NCBI GenBank assembly: GCA_902489215.1
Contig: CABTZE010000001.1
Span: 1-55,883 of the forward strand
Source: an uncultured Brevibacterium sp.
GTDB lineage: Bacteria; Actinomycetota; Actinomycetes; Actinomycetales; Brevibacteriaceae
Direction of reading: 5' to 3'
DNA: 55,883 bases
Shown: positions 16,018 to 25,009 of the stretch, piece after piece
Numbering within the stretch: position 1 is the stretch's first letter
How the letters are laid out: each line of letters starts with the position of its first letter
Notes under the pieces: generated by a model
What the model was told of the DNA's origin: nothing
Databases searched by the model: none
Seen by the model: only the letters and a program-made list of their open reading frames with translations
Position numbers and translations under genes: made by a program

Positions 16018-16976
16018 ACAAGCCGAAAACACAAGTGACGAAACACGAAAACCGCGCTGGCGCCTCGACAGGTGACATTTCGGTTGACGACCTTTCGAGG
16101 AAAGAAGCCGTCCAGCTGGGGCTGAAGAGGTGGAGCTTCCGCTGGCCGACCACGCTGCGGACCCCGTTGGGGATCGCGGGTGCGGTCATCATCGGCCTGT
16201 GGCTGATCATTGTCCTTGCTGCGCCGGTAATTGCACCATATGACCCGCTGGCGCAATCCTTCAGCAGGCTGAGCGGTCCGAGCAGTGAAAACTGGTTCGG
16301 CACTGACACTTTGGGACGCGACGTCTTTTCTCGCGTGGTGATGGCAACGCGCGTCACTCTGCCGTCAGCACTGTTCGTCGTGTTCTGCTCAGCGCTGCTG
16401 GGATCGGTGCTCGGCGCAATTGCCGGTTACTTCGGCAAGGTGGTTGACGAAATCATCATGCGCGTGGCGGACCTCGTGTTTGCTTTCCCGACAATCATCC
16501 TGGCGATGGTTATTGCCGCTGTTCTGGGACCGGGCCTGAAGAACGCAATCATTGCAATCCTGCTCGTCACGTGGCCGTCCTACGCGCGTGTTACACGGTC
16601 GCTCGTGATGAGTGCGCGGTCGTCTGAGTATGTGGTCGCGGGAAGGCTTCTGGGATTCAGCGCTCGTAAGTCCCTCATGCAGGACATCGCGCCGAACGTC
16701 GTGTCGCCCGTGTTGGTGCTGGCAACGCTGGAAGTCGGTGCGGCGATTCTGACGATGGCCGGCCTATCGTTCCTATCGCTCGGTGCTATTCCGCCTGCTC
16801 CGGACTGGGGCGCGATGATCAGTGAGGGCGTCAACCAGTTCGCCGCATGGTGGATCGCGTTGTTCCCCGGTTTGTGCATTCTCACAGTGGTGATGGCGTT
16901 CAACTTCCTGGGCGACAGTTTGCGTGATGCGCTAGACCCGCACACTTCTAAGTCGATTGAGAGGCAGGCCTCGTGA
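16014..16976 (+). CDS. ABC transporter permease, DppC/OppC type
   Basis: Second permease of the importer, 320 residues. It begins with a hydrophilic stretch of about 50 residues, then LGIAGAVIIGLWLIIVLAAP, the OppC signature FGTDTLGRDVFSRVVMATRV and DLVFAFPTIILAMVIAAVLG, and an EAA loop SSEYVVAGRLLGFSARKSLM. The ATG overlaps the preceding stop (ATGA) and its own stop overlaps the GTG of the ATPase gene, so translation is coupled along the operon. Confidence 0.92.
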   Translation: MNKPKTQVTKHENRAGASTGDISVDDLSRKEAVQLGLKRWSFRWPTTLRTPLGIAGAVIIGLWLIIVLAAPVIAPYDPLAQSFSRLSGPSSENWFGTDTLGRDVFSRVVMATRVTLPSALFVVFCSALLGSVLGAIAGYFGKVVDEIIMRVADLVFAFPTIILAMVIAAVLGPGLKNAIIAILLVTWPSYARVTRSLVMSARSSEYVVAGRLLGFSARKSLMQDIAPNVVSPVLVLATLEVGAAILTMAGLSFLSLGAIPPAPDWGAMISEGVNQFAAWWIALFPGLCILTVVMAFNFLGDSLRDALDPHTSKSIERQAS

Positions 16977-17800
16977 CAGTCGTCGATATCGATAACCTTT
17001 GTCTTTCCGTTGTTCGGGGCAAAGACGAAACACAGATTCTCAACGGAGTGTCGTTTTCTCTCGAAGCCGGGAAGATCACCGGTGTGGCAGGAGCCTCCGG
17101 CTCCGGTAAAACCCAAACGGGTATGGCGCTTATGGGTCTGTCGCCTAAGGGAGCACAGTTAAGCGGGTCAATCCGCTTTGGTGAGCACGAGCTTGTTGGG
17201 ATGCCACCGAAGGAGCACAACGCACTGCGCGGCACTCAGCTGTCGATGATCTTCCAAACACCGTCGGCTGCATTCCACCCGATGTTGACAATCGGGGACC
17301 AGCTGACGGACCACTACCGCTTGCACACGAAGGCCAGCAAGAAGGATGCTCTGGCCCGTGCGTGTGAGTTGTTGGCCGAGACGCGTGTGCCCGAACCCGA
17401 AGAGGCGATTAAGAAGTATCCGCACCAGTTCTCTGGCGGGCAGCTTCAGCGCATTGCAATCGCGTCGGCGCTCATGTGTGAGCCGAAGGTGTTGGTTGCT
17501 GACGAACCTACAACTGCGCTGGACGTAACGGTGCAGGCCGGTATTCTGCGCCTGCTGCGCCGTTTGTGTGATCAAACTGGGGTTGCCGTTTTGCTGGTGA
17601 CGCACGACTTCGGTGTTCTGTCCTCTGTGGCCGACACCATCGTTGTCATTGAAAAGGGCAGGGTTGTTGAGCACGGCGAACGCGAACAGGTCATCACCCG
17701 CCCTGAGCATCCGTACACGAAATCACTGTTGGAAGCACTGCCCAACCGGGAAGTCCCAGCCAGCACATCCGCCGATGGCAAGCAGGAGGCACCGCAATGA
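16973..17800 (+). CDS. ABC transporter ATP-binding protein, DppD type
   Basis: Cytoplasmic ATPase that powers the importer. It has Walker A GASGSGKT (residues 40-47), signature FSGGQLQRIAIA, Walker B VLVADEPTTALDV and the switch histidine in LLVTHDF. The C-terminal HPYTKSLLEALP is the start of the oligopeptide-family C-terminal motif, but the chain stops soon after (275 residues), so the usual Fe-S/regulatory extension is short. It starts with GTG inside the end of the permease gene. Confidence 0.94.
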   Translation: MTVVDIDNLCLSVVRGKDETQILNGVSFSLEAGKITGVAGASGSGKTQTGMALMGLSPKGAQLSGSIRFGEHELVGMPPKEHNALRGTQLSMIFQTPSAAFHPMLTIGDQLTDHYRLHTKASKKDALARACELLAETRVPEPEEAIKKYPHQFSGGQLQRIAIASALMCEPKVLVADEPTTALDVTVQAGILRLLRRLCDQTGVAVLLVTHDFGVLSSVADTIVVIEKGRVVEHGEREQVITRPEHPYTKSLLEALPNREVPASTSADGKQEAPQ

Positions 17801-18594
17801 GCTCCGAACCGCTGCTGACGCTGGACGACGTCACCTGTGAATACAAGCTTGCCGGAGGTGGTCGCTTCCGTGCGGTCCAAGATGTCTCGCTGTCCCTGGG
17901 CTCTTCTGAGGTGTTGGGGCTTGTGGGTGAATCTGGGGGTGGGAAGTCCACCCTTGCCAAGGTGATCTGCGGTCTTGAGCCTGTGGCCGACGGCAGTGTT
18001 GAGTTCCGCGGGCAGAAGATCACCCCGTTGGGTCTGCACAAGCGACACAAGAATCTGCTCAACATCCAGATGGTGTTCCAGGATCCTTATGCCTCGCTCA
18101 ATCCCAGACGCAAGGTGGGAGCCCAGATTGCTGATGCTCTTAAGCTTGACCCGGAGAAGCGCTGGACTGTTGATTCGCTGCTTGACGCGGTCGAACTGCC
18201 CAGGTCGGCGGCTGAGCGCTACCCGCACGCGTTTTCGGGCGGCCAGCGTCAGAGGATCGCTATTGCTCGTGCGTTGGGATGTTCACCTCAACTGCTTATC
18301 GGTGACGAGCCGATCGCATCGCTAGACGCCTCGCTGCAGTCGCGTCTTGCGAAGATGATGCGCGACTTGGCGATCGAGTCCGGCGCGTCTCTACTGTTCA
18401 TCAGCCATGACCTTTCTGTTGTGCGTGAAATCGCTGACAACGTGGCGGTCATGAACGCCGGACAGATTGTCGAGGTCGGGCCCACTGAACAGATTTGGAA
18501 TGAACCCGCTGCGGATTACACCCGTAACCTCATCGCGTCGATTCCGAAGGTTGACGGCAAGGGCACCTTGCCCGGTCTGCCGGTAGGGGAGTAA
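17797..18594 (+). CDS. ABC transporter ATP-binding protein, DppF type
   Basis: Partner ATPase of the importer, 265 residues. It has Walker A GESGGGKST, signature FSGGQRQRIAIARAL, Walker B LLIGDEPIASLDAS and switch LLFISHDLSVV. ADYTRNLIASIPK marks the truncated oligopeptide-type C-terminus. The ATG overlaps the preceding stop by four bases. It is the last gene of the operon. A short GC-rich stretch with an ACGAGGTG element follows, and I see no convincing terminator hairpin. Confidence 0.94.
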   Translation: MSSEPLLTLDDVTCEYKLAGGGRFRAVQDVSLSLGSSEVLGLVGESGGGKSTLAKVICGLEPVADGSVEFRGQKITPLGLHKRHKNLLNIQMVFQDPYASLNPRRKVGAQIADALKLDPEKRWTVDSLLDAVELPRSAAERYPHAFSGGQRQRIAIARALGCSPQLLIGDEPIASLDASLQSRLAKMMRDLAIESGASLLFISHDLSVVREIADNVAVMNAGQIVEVGPTEQIWNEPAADYTRNLIASIPKVDGKGTLPGLPVGE

Positions 18595-18848
18595 ACACAC
18601 GAGGTGTCGGTTGGCTTGGCGCTGGTACCGCGGCTTGGGCGGGGTCGGTCAGGCGGTTGTGCGCTGGTTTGAAAAGCTGCCCGACCATCCAGCTGCCATC
18701 ACCCGATTAACTAACTTCCCGGATCAGAGCAGATAGTCACGTTGGCGGTTCTCGGGATCGTTCGTGTTCTCGCAGCGGCCCTTCGGGCAACTTGGTCCTT
18801 CACTCAGTAAGGTGATTATGGACAGTGAGCAAGGTGGAGGACGTGGCT

Positions 18849-19463
18849 ATGGCCGAGCGAAAAGGTAAGCGGAGGATCGATGCCGTACGTAACCGAGCCC
18901 GGCTTATTGAAGCGGCTGGTTCTTTGTTCCGCGAGGATGAGAACGCCACAATGCCTGAGATTGCCAAACGCGCTGAGCTGTCCGTGGCTACTGCATACCG
19001 GTTTTTCCCGAGCCTCGACGATCTGCGTGCTGAGTACCTGCGTCTTGTGATTGCTGAGCTCGCTGAGTACAGCAAGAACTGCGATGCTGAAGGAAAAGAT
19101 CTTTTCACCGACGTGCTAGGCGAATGGCTGCGGATGCAAAGCACGTACGGAGACGCGATTATTCATCTGCGTTCGCGTGAAGGATATCTGAGCCGTCTGC
19201 ACGCGGGAGATCCCGTCATCACCACAGTCCGTTCGGCATGGGAGCGGCCGATATCGCACCTTCTCGATGCATTGAACTTGGACTCAATAGACATCGAGGA
19301 TGCGCTGTATCTTTTCAACATCATGTTCGACCCACGCGATATTCGTGATCTTTCCCGTCAGCGCCGTTGGTCATATGAGGAAATTGCAGCACGGCTTTCG
19401 CATTCCTACTACGCGCTTCTTCAATCGTGGACTTCCGAAGGCAAAGCTGGGGCCGCTACCTAA
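18849..19463 (+). CDS. TetR family transcriptional regulator
   Basis: The N-terminal TetR DNA-binding domain reads RLIEAAGSLFREDENATMPE with IAKRAELSVATAYRFFPSLD as the helix-turn-helix. The rest is an all-helical ligand domain of unknown specificity. Of three in-frame starts (GTG 18825, GTG 18843, ATG 18849) I chose 18849, with GGTGGAGGA upstream. It follows the peptide transporter on the same strand after 254 bases and is convergent with the symporter gene, so its target could be either, or itself. A short palindrome-like TCACtcagtaaGGTGA is visible just before the gene. Confidence 0.9.
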   Translation: MAERKGKRRIDAVRNRARLIEAAGSLFREDENATMPEIAKRAELSVATAYRFFPSLDDLRAEYLRLVIAELAEYSKNCDAEGKDLFTDVLGEWLRMQSTYGDAIIHLRSREGYLSRLHAGDPVITTVRSAWERPISHLLDALNLDSIDIEDALYLFNIMFDPRDIRDLSRQRRWSYEEIAARLSHSYYALLQSWTSEGKAGAAT

Positions 19464-19550
19464 CCTCGCGACGATTGTTTTAATTGCCTGTCGTTTGGTG
19501 AAGTAACGGCCTCAGCTTATTCGGGGTAGAAAAATCTACTGTCGACTGCC

Positions 19551-20810
19551 CTAGGTTTCTGCGCTTGTGCGGTGCATGCCGACGGTCGGTGAGTTCAGCA
19601 CTTTGCGATCAAGCTGTTTCGTTTGCGCAGCGACTGTCGCGGTTCCAGCGAGGTCGCTGGTGATGTTCAATCCTGTGTGTGCAACGTCAATGACCGGCCA
19701 GATCGCTGCCAGCAGTGGAATGAGGTCCAGGGGCATCCCCAGGGCTTCGAACAGTACAGCTGACATGACGATTCCAGCGCCGCGAACACCAGCAGCGCCG
19801 AGTGACAAGGCGAGTCCCAGCAGGATGATCTGTGCTATGAGGCCCACTGTGATCGGCATGCCAAAGGCATCGGCCGCGAAGATTGAGATGACGCCCAGTG
19901 CAACTGCGAAACCATCCATATTGGCGGTGGCGCCAAAGGGGATTGTGAAGCTGAAGATCTTTCGTGGGGCGCCAAGGTTGTCTTTGGCAACCCGCATTGA
20001 GATGGGGATCGTGGCTGCGCTGCTGGATGTGGTCATCGCAAACATTGTTGAAGGCCACGCTTTGCGGTAGAACCGCAGCGGATTTATGCGAGCGAATGCG
20101 AGCAGGATGATGGGGTATACGACGCAGGCCACCACCAGAATTCCAGCTACATCTGCGACGATGAACTTCGCGGCAGCTCCAAGCATTTCAGTGCCTGTTG
20201 TTCCAACGAGAACTGCGAGAAGTGCAAAAACTCCGTAGGGCGAAACCTGGATGATCATGTTCGTGAGTTTGAGCATGACCTCGGTTCCCTCGCGAACCAC
20301 AGCGAAGAGGCGCGGCAGGCGCTCTTCTCCGATGAGCATCATTGCAATCGCGAAAAGGATTGTTCCGATGATCAGCGGGATCATGTTTGTCTCGGACATC
20401 GCAAGGAAGAAGTTATCCGGCACCCAGCCGAGCAGCTGGTCGCGAAAACTGAACTCGTCGGGTTTAACTTCTTCAGCGTCAATGGATGCTAGATCGAGCC
20501 CCTTACCCGGACGAACCAGCAACGCCATTCCGACGCCAATCGCTGATGCTACGAGGGACGTGATTGTCAGGTAGGCAAAAAACCTTGCGCCAACGTTCCC
20601 AAGCTCGCGGACGGACTGCATCTGCAAGACACCCGAGATGAGGGTTGCGATGACAAGCGGCACTACAAGGAATTTCAATAGCCGCAGGAAGATCTGCCCA
20701 ATTGGGTCGAGGTACGCAGCATTCTCCTGGAGGACAATGCCTGCGATAATTCCCAACGCGGCGCCGATAAGGACTTGTGTGTGCAGCTTTTGGCGGAACC
20801 ACCACTTCAT
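19551..20810 (-). CDS. Dicarboxylate/amino acid:cation symporter (DAACS family)
   Basis: A membrane carrier of the glutamate/aspartate/C4-dicarboxylate type, 419 residues, coupled to Na+ or H+. Diagnostic features are the serine-rich hairpin TTSSSAATIPISM, the IPFGATANMDGFAVAL segment (equivalent to the PxGxxxNxDG element) and the VIDVAHTGLNITSDLAGT region near the end. The N-terminus FLRLLKFLVVPLVIATLISG matches the family. It lies 35 bases downstream of an RraA-like aldolase on the same strand and opposite an aminotransferase, so a dicarboxylic amino acid or keto acid is a reasonable ligand. The start has AGAGGGA just upstream. Confidence 0.93.
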   Translation of the reverse strand: MKWWFRQKLHTQVLIGAALGIIAGIVLQENAAYLDPIGQIFLRLLKFLVVPLVIATLISGVLQMQSVRELGNVGARFFAYLTITSLVASAIGVGMALLVRPGKGLDLASIDAEEVKPDEFSFRDQLLGWVPDNFFLAMSETNMIPLIIGTILFAIAMMLIGEERLPRLFAVVREGTEVMLKLTNMIIQVSPYGVFALLAVLVGTTGTEMLGAAAKFIVADVAGILVVACVVYPIILLAFARINPLRFYRKAWPSTMFAMTTSSSAATIPISMRVAKDNLGAPRKIFSFTIPFGATANMDGFAVALGVISIFAADAFGMPITVGLIAQIILLGLALSLGAAGVRGAGIVMSAVLFEALGMPLDLIPLLAAIWPVIDVAHTGLNITSDLAGTATVAAQTKQLDRKVLNSPTVGMHRTSAET

Positions 20811-20845
20811 GAGTTCCCTCTTTCTGATTGTTCAGTTGGTCAGCT

Positions 20846-21454
20846 TCATCGCAGACCAAGCAGGTCGGCTGTGAATTCACCGCGGGAGATCTGTTCTACC
20901 CAGCCGGCTTCGGTGTCTTCGCGGACCTGTGCCGCTTCGAGTGTTTTTGTGACTGTGTCCTGTGGGACTGCGACTACGCCGTCGGCGTCACCCACAATGA
21001 GGTCGCCGGTGCGGATCGTGACGCCGTCGATTGTGACGGCGTCGCCGATGACACCAGCGTCAAGCTTTGTTGTGCCCTTGATGGAAAGCGCTTTCGCGAA
21101 GACAGGGAACTGGAGTTTCTTGATTTCAGCGGCATCACGCGCGGCGCCATTGATGACTACTCCGGTCACTCCAATGTGCTGTGCAGCGGCAGTAAGTACG
21201 TCCCCCCATGCGCCCGCTTCTTTCCATCCCCAGGCATCAACGACGAGCACGTCGCCTGGTTGAGCTTCCAGCAGGGCAAGATGCAGCGCCCGATTGTCTC
21301 CCGGACGGGTAAGAACTGTAAGTGCGCGGCCGGCTAACACCAAGGAGGGGTCGAGGGGCTTGACCTCGTGCGAAAGGGCTCCGGTTTTGCCCTGGGCTTC
21401 GTGGATTGTCGCTGCTCCTAGCGCAGCGGCGGTCTTGAAGGTGCTTTCGTCCAT
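20846..21454 (-). CDS. RraA-like aldolase/decarboxylase (HMG/CHA aldolase superfamily)
   Basis: Proteins of this fold include RNase E inhibitor RraA and the metal-dependent HMG/CHA aldolases, which split 4-hydroxy-4-methyl-2-oxoglutarate or related acids to pyruvate and also decarboxylate oxaloacetate. The catalytic pair NGAARD (R106, D107) and the GDADGVVAVP element are present. The 202-residue length is normal. RraA proper regulates RNase E in proteobacteria and does not need these residues, so an aldolase is the better call here. AAAGGAGG precedes the ATG at 21454. It is in an operon with a dicarboxylate-type symporter and divergent from an aminotransferase. Confidence 0.83.
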   Translation of the reverse strand: MDESTFKTAAALGAATIHEAQGKTGALSHEVKPLDPSLVLAGRALTVLTRPGDNRALHLALLEAQPGDVLVVDAWGWKEAGAWGDVLTAAAQHIGVTGVVINGAARDAAEIKKLQFPVFAKALSIKGTTKLDAGVIGDAVTIDGVTIRTGDLIVGDADGVVAVPQDTVTKTLEAAQVREDTEAGWVEQISRGEFTADLLGLR

Positions 21455-21494
21455 CGTGGCCTCCTTTGGTCACAGCTCGATAAGTGATAGCAAA

Positions 21495-21508
21495 CTCTCA
21501 AATGAGAG
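21495..21508. promoter_or_regulatory. Candidate operator in the aldolase/aminotransferase divergent region
   Basis: CTCTCAAATGAGAG is a perfect 6-bp inverted repeat with a two-base centre, lying 40 bases upstream of the aldolase start and 75 bases upstream of the aminotransferase start. That position would let one regulator control both transcripts. No regulator gene is adjacent to this pair. Confidence 0.45.
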
Positions 21509-21583
21509 AGTACTCTATGTTACGTCGATTTGTAACCCACGCCACAAAAACAGTTGGCTGCAAGCAATCAGCAAAGGATCAGT

Positions 21584-22759
21584 ATGGATTTGGCCATTTC
21601 CCCCGCCCTGCAGCGAATTCGTGAGACATCGTCACGTCCAGCTGGCGCCAGGCCCCTGCCGGACGCTGTTGATCTCTCAATGGGGGAGCCGGACTTCGAC
21701 GCACCTAGGCAAGTTGTTGATGCCCTCTATCAGGCACTCTTGGAAGGGCACACCCACTACGGGAATCTGAATGGCGACCCGGAGTTGCGCACTCTGCTAG
21801 CGCAGCAGGCAAGCGATGTGCGAAAGAAAGCTGGCGTTTTTGACGGTCTGAGCGACCGGGGTGAGGTAGCGCCAGATCAAATCTCGATTGGGCACGGTGC
21901 CACCGGCGTCTTGGCCGCAATAATCTTGTCGCTCATCGGTCCCGGAGACCGAGTTGTATTGCCGGAGCCCACGTACTCGCTCTACAGCGATCTTGTTGAA
22001 ATGGTTGGCGGAGAAGTTGTTTGGGTTCCGCTTGACGAAAACCAGCATGTAGAAGTCGACAGCACGTTGGCCGCTGCTCGCACCTCCAAGATGCTCATAC
22101 TCTGCAACCCTGGGAATCCAACCGGCGCAGTTGTGTCTGCAGAAACGCTTGCTGCGTTGGGCACGGGCCTTGCCGGTAGTGACACAATCGTCGTGAGCGA
22201 TGAGGCTTATCGTGCCTTTACGTACGGGCAGGGATTCACTTCGGCACTTGCAGTTCCTGAGCTCGCAGAACGCCTGATTCAGGTAGACACCCTGTCGAAG
22301 ACATATGCGCTGACAGGCTTCCGGCTCGGGTGGTCGGTGGCGCCAGAGCCGATTGCTCGAGCCATTTCACAAGTAGGGCGCACGATAGCCGGCGCGCCGA
22401 ATGCGGCGGTTCAGAAGGCGGCCATTTCTGCGCTGAGTTCGGGTGATGAGCTCTATGCGTCGATGCTGGAGGAGTATGCGGCTCGACGGGACATTGTCGT
22501 GAAAGAGCTCAGTGCCGTTCCAGGAGTGGAGTTCTCTGATCCGGAGGGTGCGTTCTATGCGTTCTTCCGGCATGGGCTGCCTATGCCGTCTGCAGAAGTG
22601 CGTGCTGCGCTGGCTGAGAAGGGTGTTCTGCTGCGCTCGGGCAGTGAATATGGACCTTCGGGTGAAGGGTATCTGCGCATGTCGTTCGCTGCCTCGGAGG
22701 AAAACATCAAGGAAGGAATTCGCAGGATAAAGGTTGGGCTTGACGAATTGAGGGAGTAG
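21584..22759 (+). CDS. Class I/II PLP-dependent aminotransferase
   Basis: Fold-type I aminotransferase of about 391 residues that moves an amino group between an amino acid and a keto acid. It shows SMGEPDFDAP, GHGATGVLAAII, PGNPTGAVVSAE, VVSDEAYRAFTYG, the PLP-binding lysine in TLSKTYALTGFRLGW, and the substrate-carboxylate arginine near LRMSFAAS. The ATG at 21584 is preferred because AAAGGA lies 5 bases before it; an in-frame start 30 bases upstream has none. It is divergent from the aldolase/symporter operon with a shared palindrome, which suggests transamination of an imported amino acid to a keto acid that the aldolase cleaves. Confidence 0.92.
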   Translation: MDLAISPALQRIRETSSRPAGARPLPDAVDLSMGEPDFDAPRQVVDALYQALLEGHTHYGNLNGDPELRTLLAQQASDVRKKAGVFDGLSDRGEVAPDQISIGHGATGVLAAIILSLIGPGDRVVLPEPTYSLYSDLVEMVGGEVVWVPLDENQHVEVDSTLAAARTSKMLILCNPGNPTGAVVSAETLAALGTGLAGSDTIVVSDEAYRAFTYGQGFTSALAVPELAERLIQVDTLSKTYALTGFRLGWSVAPEPIARAISQVGRTIAGAPNAAVQKAAISALSSGDELYASMLEEYAARRDIVVKELSAVPGVEFSDPEGAFYAFFRHGLPMPSAEVRAALAEKGVLLRSGSEYGPSGEGYLRMSFAASEENIKEGIRRIKVGLDELRE

Positions 22760-23072
22760 GGGTGTCGTGGCGAGGGCTGGCGCGGCCTGGCGGCGTAGTC
22801 AGCCCAAGCGAGCGGCCCAGCCGGGTTTCCCTTCTGTCCAGCCAAGTGAACTCTGCTGTCTAGGTGGAATATGGAGGCAAAAATCGCGATTTCGTCTCAG
22901 TATTCCGACTATTTTGCAGGACTGGTGAGTGGGCAAAGGCTCACGAGGCGCCGGGCCAGCTTCCTCGCCAAACTCACGAGGTGCCGGGCCAGGTGGCCAG
23001 CCGGGCCTCACCACCCGGCCGGCCGCCGCTCGGCCGTGCTCGCCACCCGCCGGCCACCCCGACGCTGGAAAC
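22760..23072. other. 313-base intergenic region with dispersed repeat
   Basis: I see no gene between the convergent aminotransferase and acyl-CoA dehydrogenase genes. It holds copy B of the GC-rich repeat (22944-23019), a GTGAACTCTGCTG motif shared with the other copy, and GC-rich short repeats continuing to about 23060. No clean terminator hairpin is obvious, so the repeat itself may serve that role. Confidence 0.6.
22944..23019. repeat. Dispersed GC-rich intergenic repeat, copy B
   Basis: Matches 13039-13114 at 70 of 76 bases by eye in the same orientation. Its sub-unit CTCACGAGG-GCCGGGCC is repeated in tandem with ~33-base spacing. Weaker relatives of the core (ACGAGGTGYCG) follow other genes at about 6909 and 18598. 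Confidence 0.75.
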
Positions 23073-24263
23073 TCACAACCCCCGGCCGATGAGTTCCTTC
23101 ATGATTTCGTTTGTGCCGCCGTAGATCTTCTGTACCCGCGACGATGCGTAGGCCCTCGCAATGGGGTATTCGTTCATGAAGCCGTAGCCGCCGAATACCT
23201 GCAGCACTTTGTCGACGATGGTGTTCTGCATGTCGGTTGCCCAGTATTTGGCGGCTGAGGCCTTTTCGGTGGAAAGCTTGCCAGCGGTGTGTTCGGCAAT
23301 CGCGTGGTCGACGAACGTGCGTACGGCCAGTGCTTCGGTAGATGCTTCGGCCAGAACGAATTTGGTGTTCTGGAATTTCACGATCGGCACTCCGAACGCC
23401 TCACGGTCCTTCGCATACGAAATACCCGCACGCACTGCGGCTTCGGCAACTCCGGCACCACCGACGGCAATGGCCAGGCGTTCCTGCGGCAGCTGGTTCA
23501 TCAGCTGGTAGAAGCCCTTGCCTTCGCCGGCCTCGCCGCCAAGCACATTCCCAACCGGCACCCGCATGTCGGTGAAGAACAGTTCGCGTGTGTCCTGTCC
23601 GCGCATGCCCATTTTGTCGAGCACGCGGCCGCGCTCAAATCCAGGCGCCCACGTGCCTTCTTCCCCAACAACGTCTTCGCCGCCGACTTCAGCAACGATG
23701 AGTGAAATCCCCTTTGCGCCGGGTTCATCCGAGGTGCGGGCCACGATGATCACGATGTCGCAGTGGGTGCCGTTGGTGATGAAGGTCTTGGAGCCGTTGA
23801 TGACCCATTCGTCGCCGTCGCGCACGGCCTTTGTGCGGATGGACTGCAGGTCGGATCCGGTGCCGGGTTCGGTCATGGCGATTGCGGCGACGTATTCGCC
23901 GGAGGCCAGTTTCGGCAGCCAGGCTTTTTTCTGTTCTTCGGTGCCGTATTCGAGGATGTAGTGCGCACAGATGGACGAGTGCACGGAGTAGCCCCACGCG
24001 TCGTCGAAGGCGAGCCCTTGTTCGTGCAGCACAACTGCTTCGTGGCGGAAGTCGCCGCCTCCGCCGCCGTATTCTTCGGGTACGGAGATGCACAGCAGGC
24101 CGGCCTGTCCGGCTTTGCGCCACACGTCGCGGTCAACGCGGTGCTGCTGCGCAAAGCGTTCCTGGTGGGGTGTGATTTCGTTGGCGATGAATTCGCGGGT
24201 CAGTTTGCGCAGTTCGCTGGTGTCTTCGTCTTCCCAGGTTCCGCGGTAGGAATCGAGGATCAT
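23073..24263 (-). CDS. Acyl-CoA dehydrogenase, LCAD-type
   Basis: FAD enzyme that introduces the alpha-beta double bond in acyl-CoA, the first step of beta-oxidation. The 396 residues include AIAMTEPGTGSDLQSIRT (FAD-binding region), FITNGTHCDIVIIVART, and QVFGGYGFMNEYPIARAYA. The helix-G sequence LPQERL carries E261, the position used as catalytic base in long-chain and isovaleryl-type enzymes. Fittingly, the medium-chain site near the C-terminus is glycine (IYGGTNEIM). The ATG overlaps the stop of the TetR gene by four bases, so the two are one transcript. An acyl-CoA ligase lies across the divergent promoter, so the module activates and starts degrading long or branched acyl chains. Confidence 0.93.
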   Translation of the reverse strand: MILDSYRGTWEDEDTSELRKLTREFIANEITPHQERFAQQHRVDRDVWRKAGQAGLLCISVPEEYGGGGGDFRHEAVVLHEQGLAFDDAWGYSVHSSICAHYILEYGTEEQKKAWLPKLASGEYVAAIAMTEPGTGSDLQSIRTKAVRDGDEWVINGSKTFITNGTHCDIVIIVARTSDEPGAKGISLIVAEVGGEDVVGEEGTWAPGFERGRVLDKMGMRGQDTRELFFTDMRVPVGNVLGGEAGEGKGFYQLMNQLPQERLAIAVGGAGVAEAAVRAGISYAKDREAFGVPIVKFQNTKFVLAEASTEALAVRTFVDHAIAEHTAGKLSTEKASAAKYWATDMQNTIVDKVLQVFGGYGFMNEYPIARAYASSRVQKIYGGTNEIMKELIGRGL

Positions 24264-24901
24264 GGTGTCTCCTTTGTGTGGGGTTCGGTTGTGCCGCTTG
24301 TGTAGGTGACGCGGACGGCGAGGTCAGTGGTGCTGCGCGGGGGCAATCCGTCTGAGTTTTCGAGGCCGTCCCATATGTGGTCGAGCATGGGCGCCAGGAA
24401 GAGCCGGCCCAGGTAGCGCACCAGGAGTTCCGCTACTTGGACTGCCTCAGGCCCGGTCGAGGTGGAAAAGCCGGCACTGCGGGCACCCCGGATCACGTCG
24501 CGGGTGAGTTCGGTTATCCGGTGGGCCAGGCCCGAGGCGCCCTCGGCATCCGCTCCCGGGGCCAGCAGGATACGGCGGGTGTAGTCGACGATCTCGGGGT
24601 TGGCTTCCAGCAGACGGCCGACGTTGGCGTCGCGGATTCGACGCAGTTCCTCGGCGGTGCTGATGTCGGGTGGGAGGTCGTCGAGGGCTTCCCGCAGGCG
24701 AGCGAGGATGTCGTCTTCGATTGCCCGGATGAGCCCGGCTTTGCTGCCGAAGTGGTGGACGACCGAGCCGTGGGCAATCGGGGTGGCTTCGGCGATTTGC
24801 CGCAGTGACACAGCGTGGTGGCCATGTGCTGCGAACAGTTTGAGCGCGGCGGTGCGGATGCGCGCTTTTGAGGACATATCGCTGTGTGTCACGTCAGCCA
24901 T
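24260..24901 (-). CDS. TetR family regulator of the acyl-CoA module
   Basis: 213 residues. The N-terminal TetR domain contains ALKLFAAHGHHAVSLRQIAE and ATPIAHGSVVHHFGSKAGLI as the helix-turn-helix. The remainder is a helical ligand pocket of unknown content. GAGAGGA precedes the ATG. It is cotranscribed with the acyl-CoA dehydrogenase (ATGA overlap) and faces the acyl-CoA ligase gene. A repressor released by acyl-CoA, as for other fatty-acid TetR proteins, is the natural inference. Confidence 0.92.
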   Translation of the reverse strand: MADVTHSDMSSKARIRTAALKLFAAHGHHAVSLRQIAEATPIAHGSVVHHFGSKAGLIRAIEDDILARLREALDDLPPDISTAEELRRIRDANVGRLLEANPEIVDYTRRILLAPGADAEGASGLAHRITELTRDVIRGARSAGFSTSTGPEAVQVAELLVRYLGRLFLAPMLDHIWDGLENSDGLPPRSTTDLAVRVTYTSGTTEPHTKETP

Positions 24902-25009
24902 GTGCGTGTCCTCTCGTGTTGTGGGCCTGTTGCAGGGCCAATTTCAGGGTCGTGTCCGGCACTTATCAAGCAGCGGTTTCGGCTGTTTCCGAAGCCCCGG
25001 TCCTAACTC

